This document shows positions 47,601 to 54,336 of a stretch of DNA of 64,000 bases, one piece after another; within the stretch, counting starts at the first letter, position 1, and each line of letters opens with the position of its first letter. The translations under genes and the position numbers were made by a program. Source of the stretch: Rhodospirillales bacterium (GTDB lineage Bacteria; Pseudomonadota; Alphaproteobacteria; Rhodospirillales_A; JACZKS01); the NCBI GenBank assembly GCA_018648445.1, contig JABGRG010000002.1, forward strand, positions 15,462 to 79,461, read 5' to 3'. The notes beneath the pieces were generated by a model, which worked only from the letters and a program-made list of their open reading frames with translations, did not search any database and was not told the origin of the DNA.

Positions 47601-47924
47601 GATACGCTGACGGGCGCGGGCGGCGTTGATCGCTTCGTTGCCGATACGGCGGGCGCGGTGGCGACCATTACCGATTTCTCCACCGCCGGCGGCGAAGTGC
47701 TGAGCATCGCGGCGCTCCTCACCGGTTACTCCGGTTCAGAGGACATTGCCGATTTCGTTCAGATCGTGCAGGTGGATTCCGATACCGATAGCTTCACGGA
47801 CGATCTATCCATTCGCGTTGATGCCGATGGCGTCGGTGGCGATTACGTCGAAGCGGTGGTGATGCAGGATGTCAGCAGCGATCTGACAACCCTGATTAAC
47901 GATGGAAACCTGGAAGTGGTATAA
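41649..47924 (+). CDS. Giant serralysin-like metalloprotease with RTX repeats (main part)
   Basis: 2091 residues in this frame, about 2190 if fused to the fragment before it. The zinc site HELGHGLGLAH (41769-41801) and Met-turn 'TTMSYND' are intact, followed by 'MALDIAAIQHIYGA'. Then come glycine-rich RTX nonapeptides (GGxGxDxxx) that bind Ca2+ outside the cell. They alternate with about nine copies of a 55-70 residue beta module ('TDTVSY...TVNLTAGTASGD...IENVVGS'). From 43018 to about 44150 a non-RTX block repeats 'LSDGGFVVIW'-type strands. A haemolysin-related segment ('GNDLVITMSDAATVTIAGHF') lies near 45500. The last 95 residues resemble a type I secretion target domain. No exporter genes are adjacent. 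The GTG at 41649 is the frame's first start, not the biological one. Confidence 0.88.
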   Translation: MPPDHVSYPSDWGVGVFNYDMPGWHTQGLEKGGFAYSVMIHELGHGLGLAHPHDSGGTSSTYASLGIGNLDNAIYTTMSYNDIGESWNPYSSYDWNSTSWGTYGQIATPMALDIAAIQHIYGANTTHNTGDTTYSLLTDRYECIWDAGGTDTISAVGLSDTVTINLNEGTFISRQTGSYGGYTIAYGANIENATGGSGDDILAGNDLANVLTGGEGNDNIRGYGGNDTLLGGAGDDTLISHTGTETLDGGSDTDTASYASSDAGVTVSLADGTASGGYADGDTLTSIENLVGSIHDDSLAGDGNANFLSGGSGDDTLTGGAGADALDGDADTDTASYAGSSSGVTVSLASGTGTGGDAEGDTLTEIENLTGSANADTLTGDSAANTLVGGVGDDTLRGGSGSDTAVYAGTAATFTIGGDGATVTITDTAAASDGDEGTDTVSEIETLSFQDADIAVRQVFSDDVGGTEAQANTYTTGNQDYSTIVGLSGGGYVTAWRSWQQVDDGYSTHGQIFDNSGDAIGSEIRLGDSAWFEGLADGGFVGFWTSGTGTIVYGQAYSATGTAEGNTFSAGIGSDHRNYDIGGFGDGSFVVISELALGSGRYDVSGQRFDSSGNPVGSSFRANSQIELTQTKPEVAVLSDGGFVVIWSGSGTDQGGDGLDVIGRVFDSSGIAVSEEFLVNSTTYHWQQHANVTGLSDGGFAVVWKCQEGNGVSIRAQAFDASGAKIGYELLVNDQNVTFFDFPNPSIGALNDGGFVIAWDDEISGTRKAYARHFDTGGNARGDRFLLSENPNGDEGTPVVTGLANGGYAAAWTENASGAGDIATRAFAVDATGLGLSITGTSGADTINGGSDAQYIDGLAGNDVLSGGAGNDVFIGGLGDDSLTGGTGTDTADYSSATAAVTVNLGAGTASGDISVGSDTVSEIENVVGSDYGDSLTGDGNVNTLTGGGGNDTLNGGAGDDVMIGGAGDDTYYVDSSSDQVTESASGGTDTVNSSVSFTLGGNIENLTLTGSGSINGTGDSGANVITGNSGTNTLSGGAGNDILSGGGGDDALDGGDDTDTVSYAAATDAVTVNLTAGTASGDASVGSDTLANVEDVIGSGYGDTITGDANTNTLSGGEGDDTLGGSAGGDTYDGGAGADSISFSGLGSGVVLNLATGSLSGDSVGVGTVSGIENATGSGNVDQLTGDATANVLSGGGGGDTISGGGGNDTLGGDAGDDTLSGDAGDDTLTGGAGADALAGGAGNDGYVYALGDGNDTITDSAGTLDSLTVTGANAVSSYVRNGNDLVITMSDAATVTIAGHFAGTAVEQIVADGVTCNLVTGLVGGATHDVVVGTASAEQMDGRDGNDYLFGYAGNDILYGGAGDDSLSGGDGVDRLVGGTGGDTLSAGDGADVLVGQLGDDTLNGGAGADFLAGDSGNDTMNGDADNDTLYGGGGNDVMDGGDGNDRLKGGEGDDTVDGGAGTDTVAYGSISDGVIINLTDAAMDVTVNDGAGGTTVNLAAGAVIDAVTVGARTANTQHADNDTLANVETIVGSAGDDQIYGGDADETFFGGPGADTLLGGAGADNLVGHEAADTIDGGDGDDRIIGNAGADTLRGGAGNDVMAGDGDDDTMYGDAGNDTMYGGEGADTMTGGDGEDRLVGHAGNDVMWGGADKDQLFGRDGDDEMHGGLQNDYMSGDDGDDTMYGEERNDNMYGGDGADVMYGGEGWDKLRGGGHDDVMWGGTEKDWMYGGWGNDTLNGEDGHDVLAGDSGNDTINGGAGEDRLFGGGGNDTIDGGDDIDTVSYSSATAAVVVDLAAGTASGDTSVGDDTLSNIENVVGSAYGDTLTGDTADNRLEGLAGDDAMDGGAGSDTAVYATATSTVTVDLTAGTASGTDIGNDTLSNIENADGGTGDDTFTGDGNDNSFEGGAGDDTLTGGAGSDTAVFSGAAESVTIDLAAGTASGTDVGTDALSSIENATGGAGDDTITGDGEANILSGGGGTDTLTGAGGVDRFVADTAGAVATITDFSTAGGEVLSIAALLTGYSGSEDIADFVQIVQVDSDTDSFTDDLSIRVDADGVGGDYVEAVVMQDVSSDLTTLINDGNLEVV

Positions 47925-47956
47925 TTCAGTCCAGGCAATACGAAGGAAGAAACTGA

Positions 47957-48298
47957 ATGAGTCACGTTCGCTACGGCTACCTTCTGATTAGGGCGCTGCT
48001 GATTACCACATTGTTCGGAACAGCCGCAGCCAAGGCCGCTTCGCAGGAAGAAAAGGATTCCTGGGTGGCCGCCAACGTCGTCGGTACGCCCGAGGCCTAT
48101 CAAAGTTTCCTCGAATCCCACCCGACCAGCACCTTTGCTGAAAAGGCGTTTTCCGCGATCGCCAAAACTATACCGGCAAAACCAAAGAAAAAGGTGGTTG
48201 TTCCGCCGAAGGTGGTTGCGCCAAAGAAGACCAAACCCGGACCGACCAAATCGGCCAAGGGGCCTTCAGGCGGGAAGAGCGGCTCCGGCGTCTACTGA
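47957..48298 (+). CDS. Small secreted lysine-rich protein
   Basis: 113 residues with a signal peptide (RALLITTLFGTAAAKAA). A short helical part ('EEKDSWVAANVVGTPEAYQSF', shown as EEKDSWVAANVV and EAYQSFLESHPTSTFA) resembles the repeats in bacterial caspase-like and SPOR-associated proteins ('YQ.FL..yP.g.fa..A'). A long Pro/Lys tail (KPKKKVVVPPKVVAPKKTK) follows. Its stop overlaps the start of the lipoprotein gene (TGATG). Function unknown; its position suggests one unit with the RTX protein and the lipoprotein. Confidence 0.7.
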   Translation: MSHVRYGYLLIRALLITTLFGTAAAKAASQEEKDSWVAANVVGTPEAYQSFLESHPTSTFAEKAFSAIAKTIPAKPKKKVVVPPKVVAPKKTKPGPTKSAKGPSGGKSGSGVY

Positions 48299-49614
48299 TG
48301 CGTAATCGCGTCGCCAGTATTATTTTTTTCTGCGTCGTCGTCGGGATGGTGTCCGGATGCGTGACGACGCCGTTCCCCCGTGCCAAATCGGCTGCGGTTT
48401 CTCCAAAAAAGGTCGGGAATGATGTTGGATCCCTGTTGACGGCGTCCCGAACCCTGGATTCCGGACGTGGCGCGAAACTGCTTTTGTCCAAGGGCTTCAT
48501 GAACCCGATAGACGATGGTCTTCGCAAGAGAATTTCGAGCCGAACGATCTTCATCGGCGACGCGGCCATCTATTTTACCTCAAAGGGCGAAGCGATCATT
48601 GACGATCGCAGCGGTGCCAAGAAACTGAAAAGCAAAGGGAAATGGACCATCCAAGGTGGCCGGGTTTGCTACAGCGTGCGGGCGGGCCACAAGTTTTGCA
48701 CCGGCGTCTTTGTGCGCAAGGACGAAACCCTGTGTTGGCCGGGCATGGGAACCTGGGAGGATGACACCGGCTTTCTTAGCCGTTGCGTCATCTACAAGGG
48801 CAACGGGACCAAAGGTAAAAGGCCCGCGGTGGCGCACCTGGCGAAAACCCCGGCGGCTGTAAAGAAGCCCGCCGGGCGACGCCAACAACTGGCGGGTCAA
48901 TTAACGTCCGTCCGCTTGGCGGAACTTTCCACGGGAAATACGTTGAAAATCGGTCGCTCGCTAATTCATTACGGGCACGGTGGCATCGTTCAGGCGCGCG
49001 ATTTTTCCTATGCCAAACCAATGGGAAGCCGGGGAACCTGGCGCGTAAAGGGCGACCGGCTGTGTCATTCCGTTGGTCGCGGCCATGAATTTTGCCTGTC
49101 CCAGTCCGAGGCCAGGGACGGAGGGCTGACCTGCCGCCCCGATTTCGCGGGTGGGGGCGACCCCGGCGAGTTCGCCAAGCCGTGCGTCTGGATGTCGGGC
49201 GATGCGACGGCGGGGGCGTCATCGCGGGTTCTGGCTTCGGCCGCCGCCAATACCGGAGCCACGCAAGCGGTCGATTTACTGACCTTCTGGCACTATCAGG
49301 CGGTTGGCGGGGGCGAGCTATCTTCGAGCTTGACCGGCAATACACTGATCATGGGCGCCACGCGGCTGTATTTTGAACCCGGGGGAAGTGTTCGTATCGT
49401 GGATCGCACCATGGGGCGGCGTCTCGGCAGTTCCGGCAACTGGCTGGTGTCATCCAACGGGCTTTGCCATTCCGTGCGTACGGGCCACCGGTTTTGCACG
49501 GGTGTTTTCCGCTATGGTTCCGACTACATCTGCCAGCCCGGCAGCAACAAAACGGCGGACGGTGCTTCTTCTTTCCGTGAATGTTCCATCGTTCGCGGTG
49601 ATCAATCCGGGTGA
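48298..49614 (+). CDS. Lipoprotein with three copies of a four-cysteine DUF995-like domain
   Basis: 438 residues. The signal peptide ends in lipobox VSGC (Cys 21). Three tandem units follow (about 70-166, 204-298, 340-433), each with 'LTGNTL.(I/M)G...Y(F)..GG.V' strands, 'GSxGxWxV' and 'LCHSVRxGHxFC'. Cysteines recur at the same spacing: 124/134/146/163, 256/266/279/296, 390/400/412/429, which suggests two disulphides per unit. The fold resembles DUF995-type domains; no enzymatic motif is seen. It is probably membrane-anchored in the periplasm or at the surface. ATG overlaps the preceding stop. Confidence 0.75.
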   Translation: MRNRVASIIFFCVVVGMVSGCVTTPFPRAKSAAVSPKKVGNDVGSLLTASRTLDSGRGAKLLLSKGFMNPIDDGLRKRISSRTIFIGDAAIYFTSKGEAIIDDRSGAKKLKSKGKWTIQGGRVCYSVRAGHKFCTGVFVRKDETLCWPGMGTWEDDTGFLSRCVIYKGNGTKGKRPAVAHLAKTPAAVKKPAGRRQQLAGQLTSVRLAELSTGNTLKIGRSLIHYGHGGIVQARDFSYAKPMGSRGTWRVKGDRLCHSVGRGHEFCLSQSEARDGGLTCRPDFAGGGDPGEFAKPCVWMSGDATAGASSRVLASAAANTGATQAVDLLTFWHYQAVGGGELSSSLTGNTLIMGATRLYFEPGGSVRIVDRTMGRRLGSSGNWLVSSNGLCHSVRTGHRFCTGVFRYGSDYICQPGSNKTADGASSFRECSIVRGDQSG

Positions 49615-49623
49615 CATCCGGGT

Positions 49624-51834
49624 TTATGTAGCCGACCAGTACCCGCGCAACTCCTTGTCGCCACGCAGGCTGAACACGCATTCCTCGACAAAGCGGGCGA
49701 TTTCGGTTGCGCCGTTGGTCGCATCCAACGATGCGCACCGTTGGCGGATGTCGGCTCGCGCGGTTTCATCCAGCAAGCGTTCGACGCAGGCGCGCGCCTT
49801 GTACATTTCGCGGGTTCGCAGGCACACGCCCAGCCCGTTTCGCTCGGCGAATTGCGCGCGGGCCAGTTGTTCGTCCATCATCGGGTTTTCGTTGGGAACA
49901 AAAATGCTTGGAACGCTCGCGAACAGAAGCTCGTGAAAGCCGTTATATCCGGCCGCACTCACCGTGAAATCAAAAGCGTTAAAATATTTTCCCAATGGAT
50001 AGGCGCGAACGCGCTTCACCCCGTCCGGGAGAGGCGCGGGTTCATGTGAAATCAACCATTCGGCGACCACGATCTGCGTGTCCGGCTCTTGCGAAAGGCG
50101 ATTGATTACAGCGTCTTGCACCTCGGCGTAATCGTAATTGTTTTGCGAGCCCAGCTGGATCAGCACGACGGTTCCGTCCGCGTTCAGGCCAAGCTCCCTG
50201 CGGGCATCGTCACGGGCCAAAAGTTCCTCGCTGTCCAGCAGGCGCACCGGAGCAACGTTGCGGGTTCTGCCCCGATAAAGCGTGGTCAGGCCGCTGTCGT
50301 AGTCACCGGCAACTTCCCCTTGTTCGATGACGGCATCGAAAGAGGATTCGCGGCGGATGTTTTCCTCGGCCCGCGCCCCGGGACGCCATAACGCCCGGCG
50401 GCACCAGACGGACAGACAGCCCGGATTATCCTGTAGTGCGCCGGTCAATCCCCCATAGGCGACATTGCCGTCGAAAACCAGGATCGACGGGTCATAGAAA
50501 CTGATCAGTTCGTTGATTTCGTGGCGAAGGAAATGGTTCCACGAAGCCATGTCGCATCGCAAGTGGCCGTGGAAGGGAATGTACTCGCACATGAACCCCT
50601 GGTCATGAACCACCCGGAAGGCCTGGGACATGGTGGCGAAGACGGGTTGAATATCGGGCGCGCATCGACGCGCCACAGCCAGCATTCGCGTTAAATGCCC
50701 CATGCCGACACCGTTGGAGGTGACGAACAACGCGCGCCGCTGTGCTCTGGGAAGGGGTTTCTTTGCCGCCTTCTTTTTGCGGGGCGGACCGACCAGTTTT
50801 TTCAATCGCTTGGCGTAGGCTTCATGACTGAACTTCTCGCGAACGACCGCATCGGCTTTCTTTCGCTGAGCAATAACGGCTGACTTGTCCAAATAATAAC
50901 GCTGAACCGTATCGCGTACGTCTTGTGGTTCGGCATAAATCGCACCATCGCCAAACAAAACTTCGAAATGGCGTGGCAATATTGCCAGCGCGCCATTGGC
51001 CATGGCTTCAACGATCACCCGACCGAACGCCTCGACCCATGTGCTGTGGTGGTGGTAGACGAAAAAGTCGATTGAGCTGAGAAACTGGACGGGGTCCACG
51101 GAATTGAACGGCAGCATCTCCCAGTTCGCCGGAATGGAGCCCACATGTTCGGTCAGGAAATCACCCGCGCCGAGGATTCTTACCTTGAAGGCGGGATCGT
51201 CCGGGTAGGCGGCCAGCGTAGTTTCGGGGTCGTCCGGCCACTTCAGATAGTCGGGTCGGCTGTGGCGGCCGATAACGGGAATGTCGCCTACGAAGCGATC
51301 ACGTTTGCCCGCCCAGGCATCGACGTCGACGATCTCAAACCAATCGTCGTCGAACAGCGGGGGCGGATTGGAGACCGCCCCCGGTTGCGGGCGCGCCAGC
51401 GGACCCACCGGCGACCACAGAACGTCTCCGCCCAGTGATTCCTGGACGTTGGCGTCGATTGTCTGCCAGTCGTAACAAGGCTGTCCGGCCCCGTCGATCA
51501 GAGGATGATTGATGATCAGTAGTTTGCGCTCCGCCGTGATGCGAAGGGGTCGGCTCGGCAAATGCGTGAACACTTGCGGATGGTAGGCCAGCGCCAGAGC
51601 CGCGGAAATTTCCTGATCGGGGTCAACCAGTTCGGCCAGCCCCTCGTCCAGACATTCCCTGATGCGCGGGTGAAACGGATGCGGGTATTTCAGCACCGGT
51701 CCCTTGATCTGGACCAGCGCCGTTCGATAGCCCTTTTTGGCCTGTGCGCGAATGTGTTCGGACATACCTGCGGCGACGCCGCCGGGAAAGCGCAAATCCC
51801 CGATAATGACGATATCGAAAGGTCCTTGGGACAT
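49624..51834 (-). CDS. Fused glycosyltransferases (GT4-like plus GT28/MurG-like)
   Basis: 736 residues with two GT-B-type halves joined by a basic linker (PPRKKKAAKKPLPRAQRR, about 350-367). The first half ends in 'TWVEAFGRVIVEAMANGALA' (about 265-284), the E-x7-E nucleotide-sugar site of GT4 enzymes. The second starts with 'TSNGVGMGHLTRML' (372-385), the glycine/His loop of MurG-like transferases, and has 'VSAAGYNGFHELLFASVPS' plus 'NENPMMDEQLARAQ' near the end. Acceptor and sugar are unknown; two successive transfers on a cell-surface glycan are plausible. Convergent with the lipoprotein (10 bp), divergent from the coiled-coil gene. Confidence 0.8.
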   Translation of the reverse strand: MSQGPFDIVIIGDLRFPGGVAAGMSEHIRAQAKKGYRTALVQIKGPVLKYPHPFHPRIRECLDEGLAELVDPDQEISAALALAYHPQVFTHLPSRPLRITAERKLLIINHPLIDGAGQPCYDWQTIDANVQESLGGDVLWSPVGPLARPQPGAVSNPPPLFDDDWFEIVDVDAWAGKRDRFVGDIPVIGRHSRPDYLKWPDDPETTLAAYPDDPAFKVRILGAGDFLTEHVGSIPANWEMLPFNSVDPVQFLSSIDFFVYHHHSTWVEAFGRVIVEAMANGALAILPRHFEVLFGDGAIYAEPQDVRDTVQRYYLDKSAVIAQRKKADAVVREKFSHEAYAKRLKKLVGPPRKKKAAKKPLPRAQRRALFVTSNGVGMGHLTRMLAVARRCAPDIQPVFATMSQAFRVVHDQGFMCEYIPFHGHLRCDMASWNHFLRHEINELISFYDPSILVFDGNVAYGGLTGALQDNPGCLSVWCRRALWRPGARAEENIRRESSFDAVIEQGEVAGDYDSGLTTLYRGRTRNVAPVRLLDSEELLARDDARRELGLNADGTVVLIQLGSQNNYDYAEVQDAVINRLSQEPDTQIVVAEWLISHEPAPLPDGVKRVRAYPLGKYFNAFDFTVSAAGYNGFHELLFASVPSIFVPNENPMMDEQLARAQFAERNGLGVCLRTREMYKARACVERLLDETARADIRQRCASLDATNGATEIARFVEECVFSLRGDKELRGYWSAT

Positions 51835-51930
51835 GTTTTCAGCTTTCCCGTACGATTTTCGCTTCGCGGTTGTTGGCGATCAGCGATTACCAACATATCA
51901 TAGGAGGCAGCGTCGACGGAGGCGAGGATA

Positions 51931-52617
51931 TTGAGCGAAGAAGATGGCGGAATAGCCGATCCGGTCGAAGAGGCCTTGGCCATGACCGATGAAGGTGAAC
52001 GCGATGCGGTTCGCGAGCATCTTGCTCGCGAGGTTATGCGTCTGCGCGAGGAGGTCGAGGAAAAGAACGCCGAGATCTGGTCCCTCAACCGGGAACTGGG
52101 CGCGCTTGAGCAATTTGCGAGTGACGAAGGATTGCACGCAGTTTCTCTGGTTTCCCGGATTTCCGAATTGGCCGTGGCCGTCCTGCGCCGTGTGGGTCTG
52201 GTCAAAAAGGCCCCGCCGCAAGGCGATGACGACGATGGGTCCAGCGGCGGGGTGTTTGATGGGTACATGCACCGCGATCCCCTGATACCCTTCGGGCAGC
52301 TAAACGCGGGCAAGAAGATCATCGCCGTGACCGCGTTCGAATTGTCGCGCGATGACATGAAAAAGGTTTTGGGAACGGTCGAACGCTATTGCGCTAAGCG
52401 TGATGCAGCTCCCGTTTTTCTCACCGATTCCGTCTGGTCCGAGGATTTCCGCGAGGCAGGTTTCGCCTTCGAGTATTTTCCGTCAGTTATCGTTCGCGAT
52501 GAATTTGCCGATGGTCTTGACTGGCCCCTCTACCTGAAACGCCGGATCAGGCTGTTCCGCCGCAAATGGGACCCCGCCGGGTTTATATCGTTCGGAACGC
52601 AAGTTTCGGTGGATTAA
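51931..52617 (+). CDS. Coiled-coil protein of unknown function
   Basis: 228 residues from TTG 51931, preceded by GGAGGCGAGG. The acidic N-terminal part carries a heptad-like coiled coil (about 25-65, 'LREEVEEKNAEIWSLNREL'). A DDDDGSSGG spacer follows, then a compact C-terminal domain (about 120-228, 'KIIAVTAFELSRDDMKKVL', 'WPLYLKRRIRLFRRKWD'). That domain's strand pattern is reminiscent of a Rossmann-like half. Divergent from the glycosyltransferase fusion across 96 bp, suggesting a link to surface glycan synthesis. Not recognised. Confidence 0.65.
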   Translation: MSEEDGGIADPVEEALAMTDEGERDAVREHLAREVMRLREEVEEKNAEIWSLNRELGALEQFASDEGLHAVSLVSRISELAVAVLRRVGLVKKAPPQGDDDDGSSGGVFDGYMHRDPLIPFGQLNAGKKIIAVTAFELSRDDMKKVLGTVERYCAKRDAAPVFLTDSVWSEDFREAGFAFEYFPSVIVRDEFADGLDWPLYLKRRIRLFRRKWDPAGFISFGTQVSVD

Positions 52618-52640
52618 GGTGGCATTGCGCCGGGGCTGGT

Positions 52641-53414
52641 TTATTTCGTGCCGCAAACGTGTAATTCGGTCTGGTTTTTTTTGAGGATCGATAGGATCGA
52701 TTTCGGCGGCGCTTCATCCGTGAACAGAGCCGAAACTTCCGCCATGTCACCTTGGCGAACGACGGCGGTTCGATCAAACTTGGTGTGATCGACCGCCAGC
52801 AGAACCTTTCGCGCGTTTCGAACCATCGCTTGCGCCGTCGAAACCTCATCGGCATAGAAATCGAGCAGGGTGCCGTCAGCCTCTATGGCGCCAACGCTGA
52901 TGATGGCAAAATCGACCCGGTACTGCTCAATCGTTTCGATTGCCGCCGCCCCCACGATGCCGCCGTTATGTGGGCGAATGGAGCCGCCTGCCAACGAGAC
53001 CGAAAAATCGGCCTCCGAGTGCAGGGCAACGGCGGCATGAAGGTTGTTGGTAATGATCCTGAGCCCTTTGCGTCTTAACAGAGCGCGGGCAGCCATTTCC
53101 ATGGTGGTTCCGATGGTCATGAAAACCGACGCGCCATCCGGGACAAAGTCGGCAATCGCGTTGGCGATGGCTTCCTTTTCATTCAGTTGCGCAATTCGCC
53201 TGGCCGCAAAATCCGTATTTACGATGCTGGACGGAAGGCCCGCGCCTCCGTGGTGGCGAACGAGATGCCCTGCGTTGCAAAGGGTTTTGATGTCGCGGCG
53301 AATCGTCTGTGAGGTAACGGCGAAATCAACGGCCAGTGCCTCAACCGTGACAAAGCCGCGCCGACGCACCATTTCAAAAATCGCATCCCGCCGTTCGCGG
53401 CCCTTTGTGGACAT
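52641..53414 (-). CDS. DeoR/GlpR-family transcriptional repressor, copy 1
   Basis: 257 residues. An N-terminal winged helix ('RDAIFEMVRRRGFVTVEALA', with 'VTSQTIRRDIKTL') is followed by 'HLVRHHGGAG' and a DeoR sensor domain with 'IGTTMEMAARALL' and 'RIITNNLHAAVAL'. It closely parallels the second GlpR-like protein at 58972-59736. It is divergent from ugpQ, and the gap holds a tandem repeat that may be its operator. The likely effector is glycerol-3-phosphate or a related sugar phosphate. Confidence 0.9.
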   Translation of the reverse strand: MSTKGRERRDAIFEMVRRRGFVTVEALAVDFAVTSQTIRRDIKTLCNAGHLVRHHGGAGLPSSIVNTDFAARRIAQLNEKEAIANAIADFVPDGASVFMTIGTTMEMAARALLRRKGLRIITNNLHAAVALHSEADFSVSLAGGSIRPHNGGIVGAAAIETIEQYRVDFAIISVGAIEADGTLLDFYADEVSTAQAMVRNARKVLLAVDHTKFDRTAVVRQGDMAEVSALFTDEAPPKSILSILKKNQTELHVCGTK

Positions 53415-53433
53415 TCACCCGAAACCTTATTTG

Positions 53434-53477
53434 CCAATCAACAACCCCAATCAACAACCGGGGAGCGCAATCAATTG
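53434..53477. promoter_or_regulatory. Tandem 13-bp repeat, candidate operator between glpR copy 1 and ugpQ
   Basis: CCAATCAACAACC occurs twice head to tail with no spacer (53434-53446 and 53447-53459). A partial third copy, CAATCAATTG, is at 53468-53477. It starts 20 bp upstream of the repressor's ATG, a usual place for autoregulation. It differs from the GTTTTCG sites near glpD and glpK. Confidence 0.5.
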
Positions 53478-53595
53478 TTATTCCTCGATTGTGTGAAGCC
53501 TACATCCGTCGCGCGGGTTCGTCAAAGCAACGCTTGGCATTGATGTCGCCAACAGTCTATCGTCGGGTGATTAGCACACCGTGAGGGAGTGTCTC

Positions 53596-54336
53596 ATGCC
53601 AACAGTCGGGGTAGATGTCCCCAGGATAATTGCCCACCGCGGAGCCAGCGGTCATGCGCCGGAAAACACCAATGCGGCTTTTCGCAAGGCAGCCGAACTG
53701 GGCGCGACGTGGGTCGAATTCGACGCCAAACTAACCCGCGACAATCACGCCATCCTGATGCATGACGACGAACTTGACCGAACCACCAACGGCGCAGGCA
53801 AAGTCGCCGAGACAGATTGGGCGGATATTTCGGGTCTGGATGCCGGAAGCTGGTATGCGGGCGAGTTCGCGGGCGAACCCGTGCCGACCCTTTCGTCGAC
53901 CATCGGGGTTTTGGCTGAACTGGGGCTGGGCGCGAATGTCGAAATAAAACCCTGTCCGGGCCGCGAGGCGGAAACCGGGCATATGGTGGCCGCCCAGTTG
54001 GTGGAGGAATGGCCCGCATCCCTTCCCGTTCCGCTGATTTCCAGTTTCAGCGCCGATAGCCTGGTGGCGGCCCGGGATGTCGCGCCGCAAATTCCCCGCG
54101 CCTTTTTGGCCCGGCGAATTAAGCTGGACTGGAACGAACAACTATCTGCCCTGAAATGCAACGCCCTGCACACGAACCATAAGTACATAAACGCCGTTGA
54201 ATTGGGGCAGCTGCGCGCCGCCGGATACGCCGTTCGGGTTTACACCGTGAACGATGTGGCGCGCGCGCGCGAACTTTTCGAATGGGGGGTGGACGGCATT
54301 ATCACCGACTATCCCGACCGCATGGCCGCCATATAG
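53596..54336 (+). CDS. ugpQ: Glycerophosphodiester phosphodiesterase (UgpQ-like)
   Basis: 246 residues from ATG 53596, chosen for the GGGAG 8 bases upstream; GTG 53581 is an alternative. It hydrolyses glycerophosphodiesters to glycerol-3-phosphate and an alcohol. The catalytic core is complete: 'IIAHRGASGHAPENT' near the N-terminus, 'WVEFDAKLTRDNHAILMHDD' and 'VNDVARARELFEWGVDGIIT' at the end. No signal peptide, so it is cytoplasmic, acting on imported diesters. Its 3' end overlaps glpD by 28 bp on the other strand. Confidence 0.93.
   Translation: MPTVGVDVPRIIAHRGASGHAPENTNAAFRKAAELGATWVEFDAKLTRDNHAILMHDDELDRTTNGAGKVAETDWADISGLDAGSWYAGEFAGEPVPTLSSTIGVLAELGLGANVEIKPCPGREAETGHMVAAQLVEEWPASLPVPLISSFSADSLVAARDVAPQIPRAFLARRIKLDWNEQLSALKCNALHTNHKYINAVELGQLRAAGYAVRVYTVNDVARARELFEWGVDGIITDYPDRMAAI

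Noticed and set aside
47957..48298. Small gene after the RTX protein as a type I secretion component
   Set aside because: It has a Sec signal and a Pro/Lys tail, but no membrane-fusion, ABC or TolC features.
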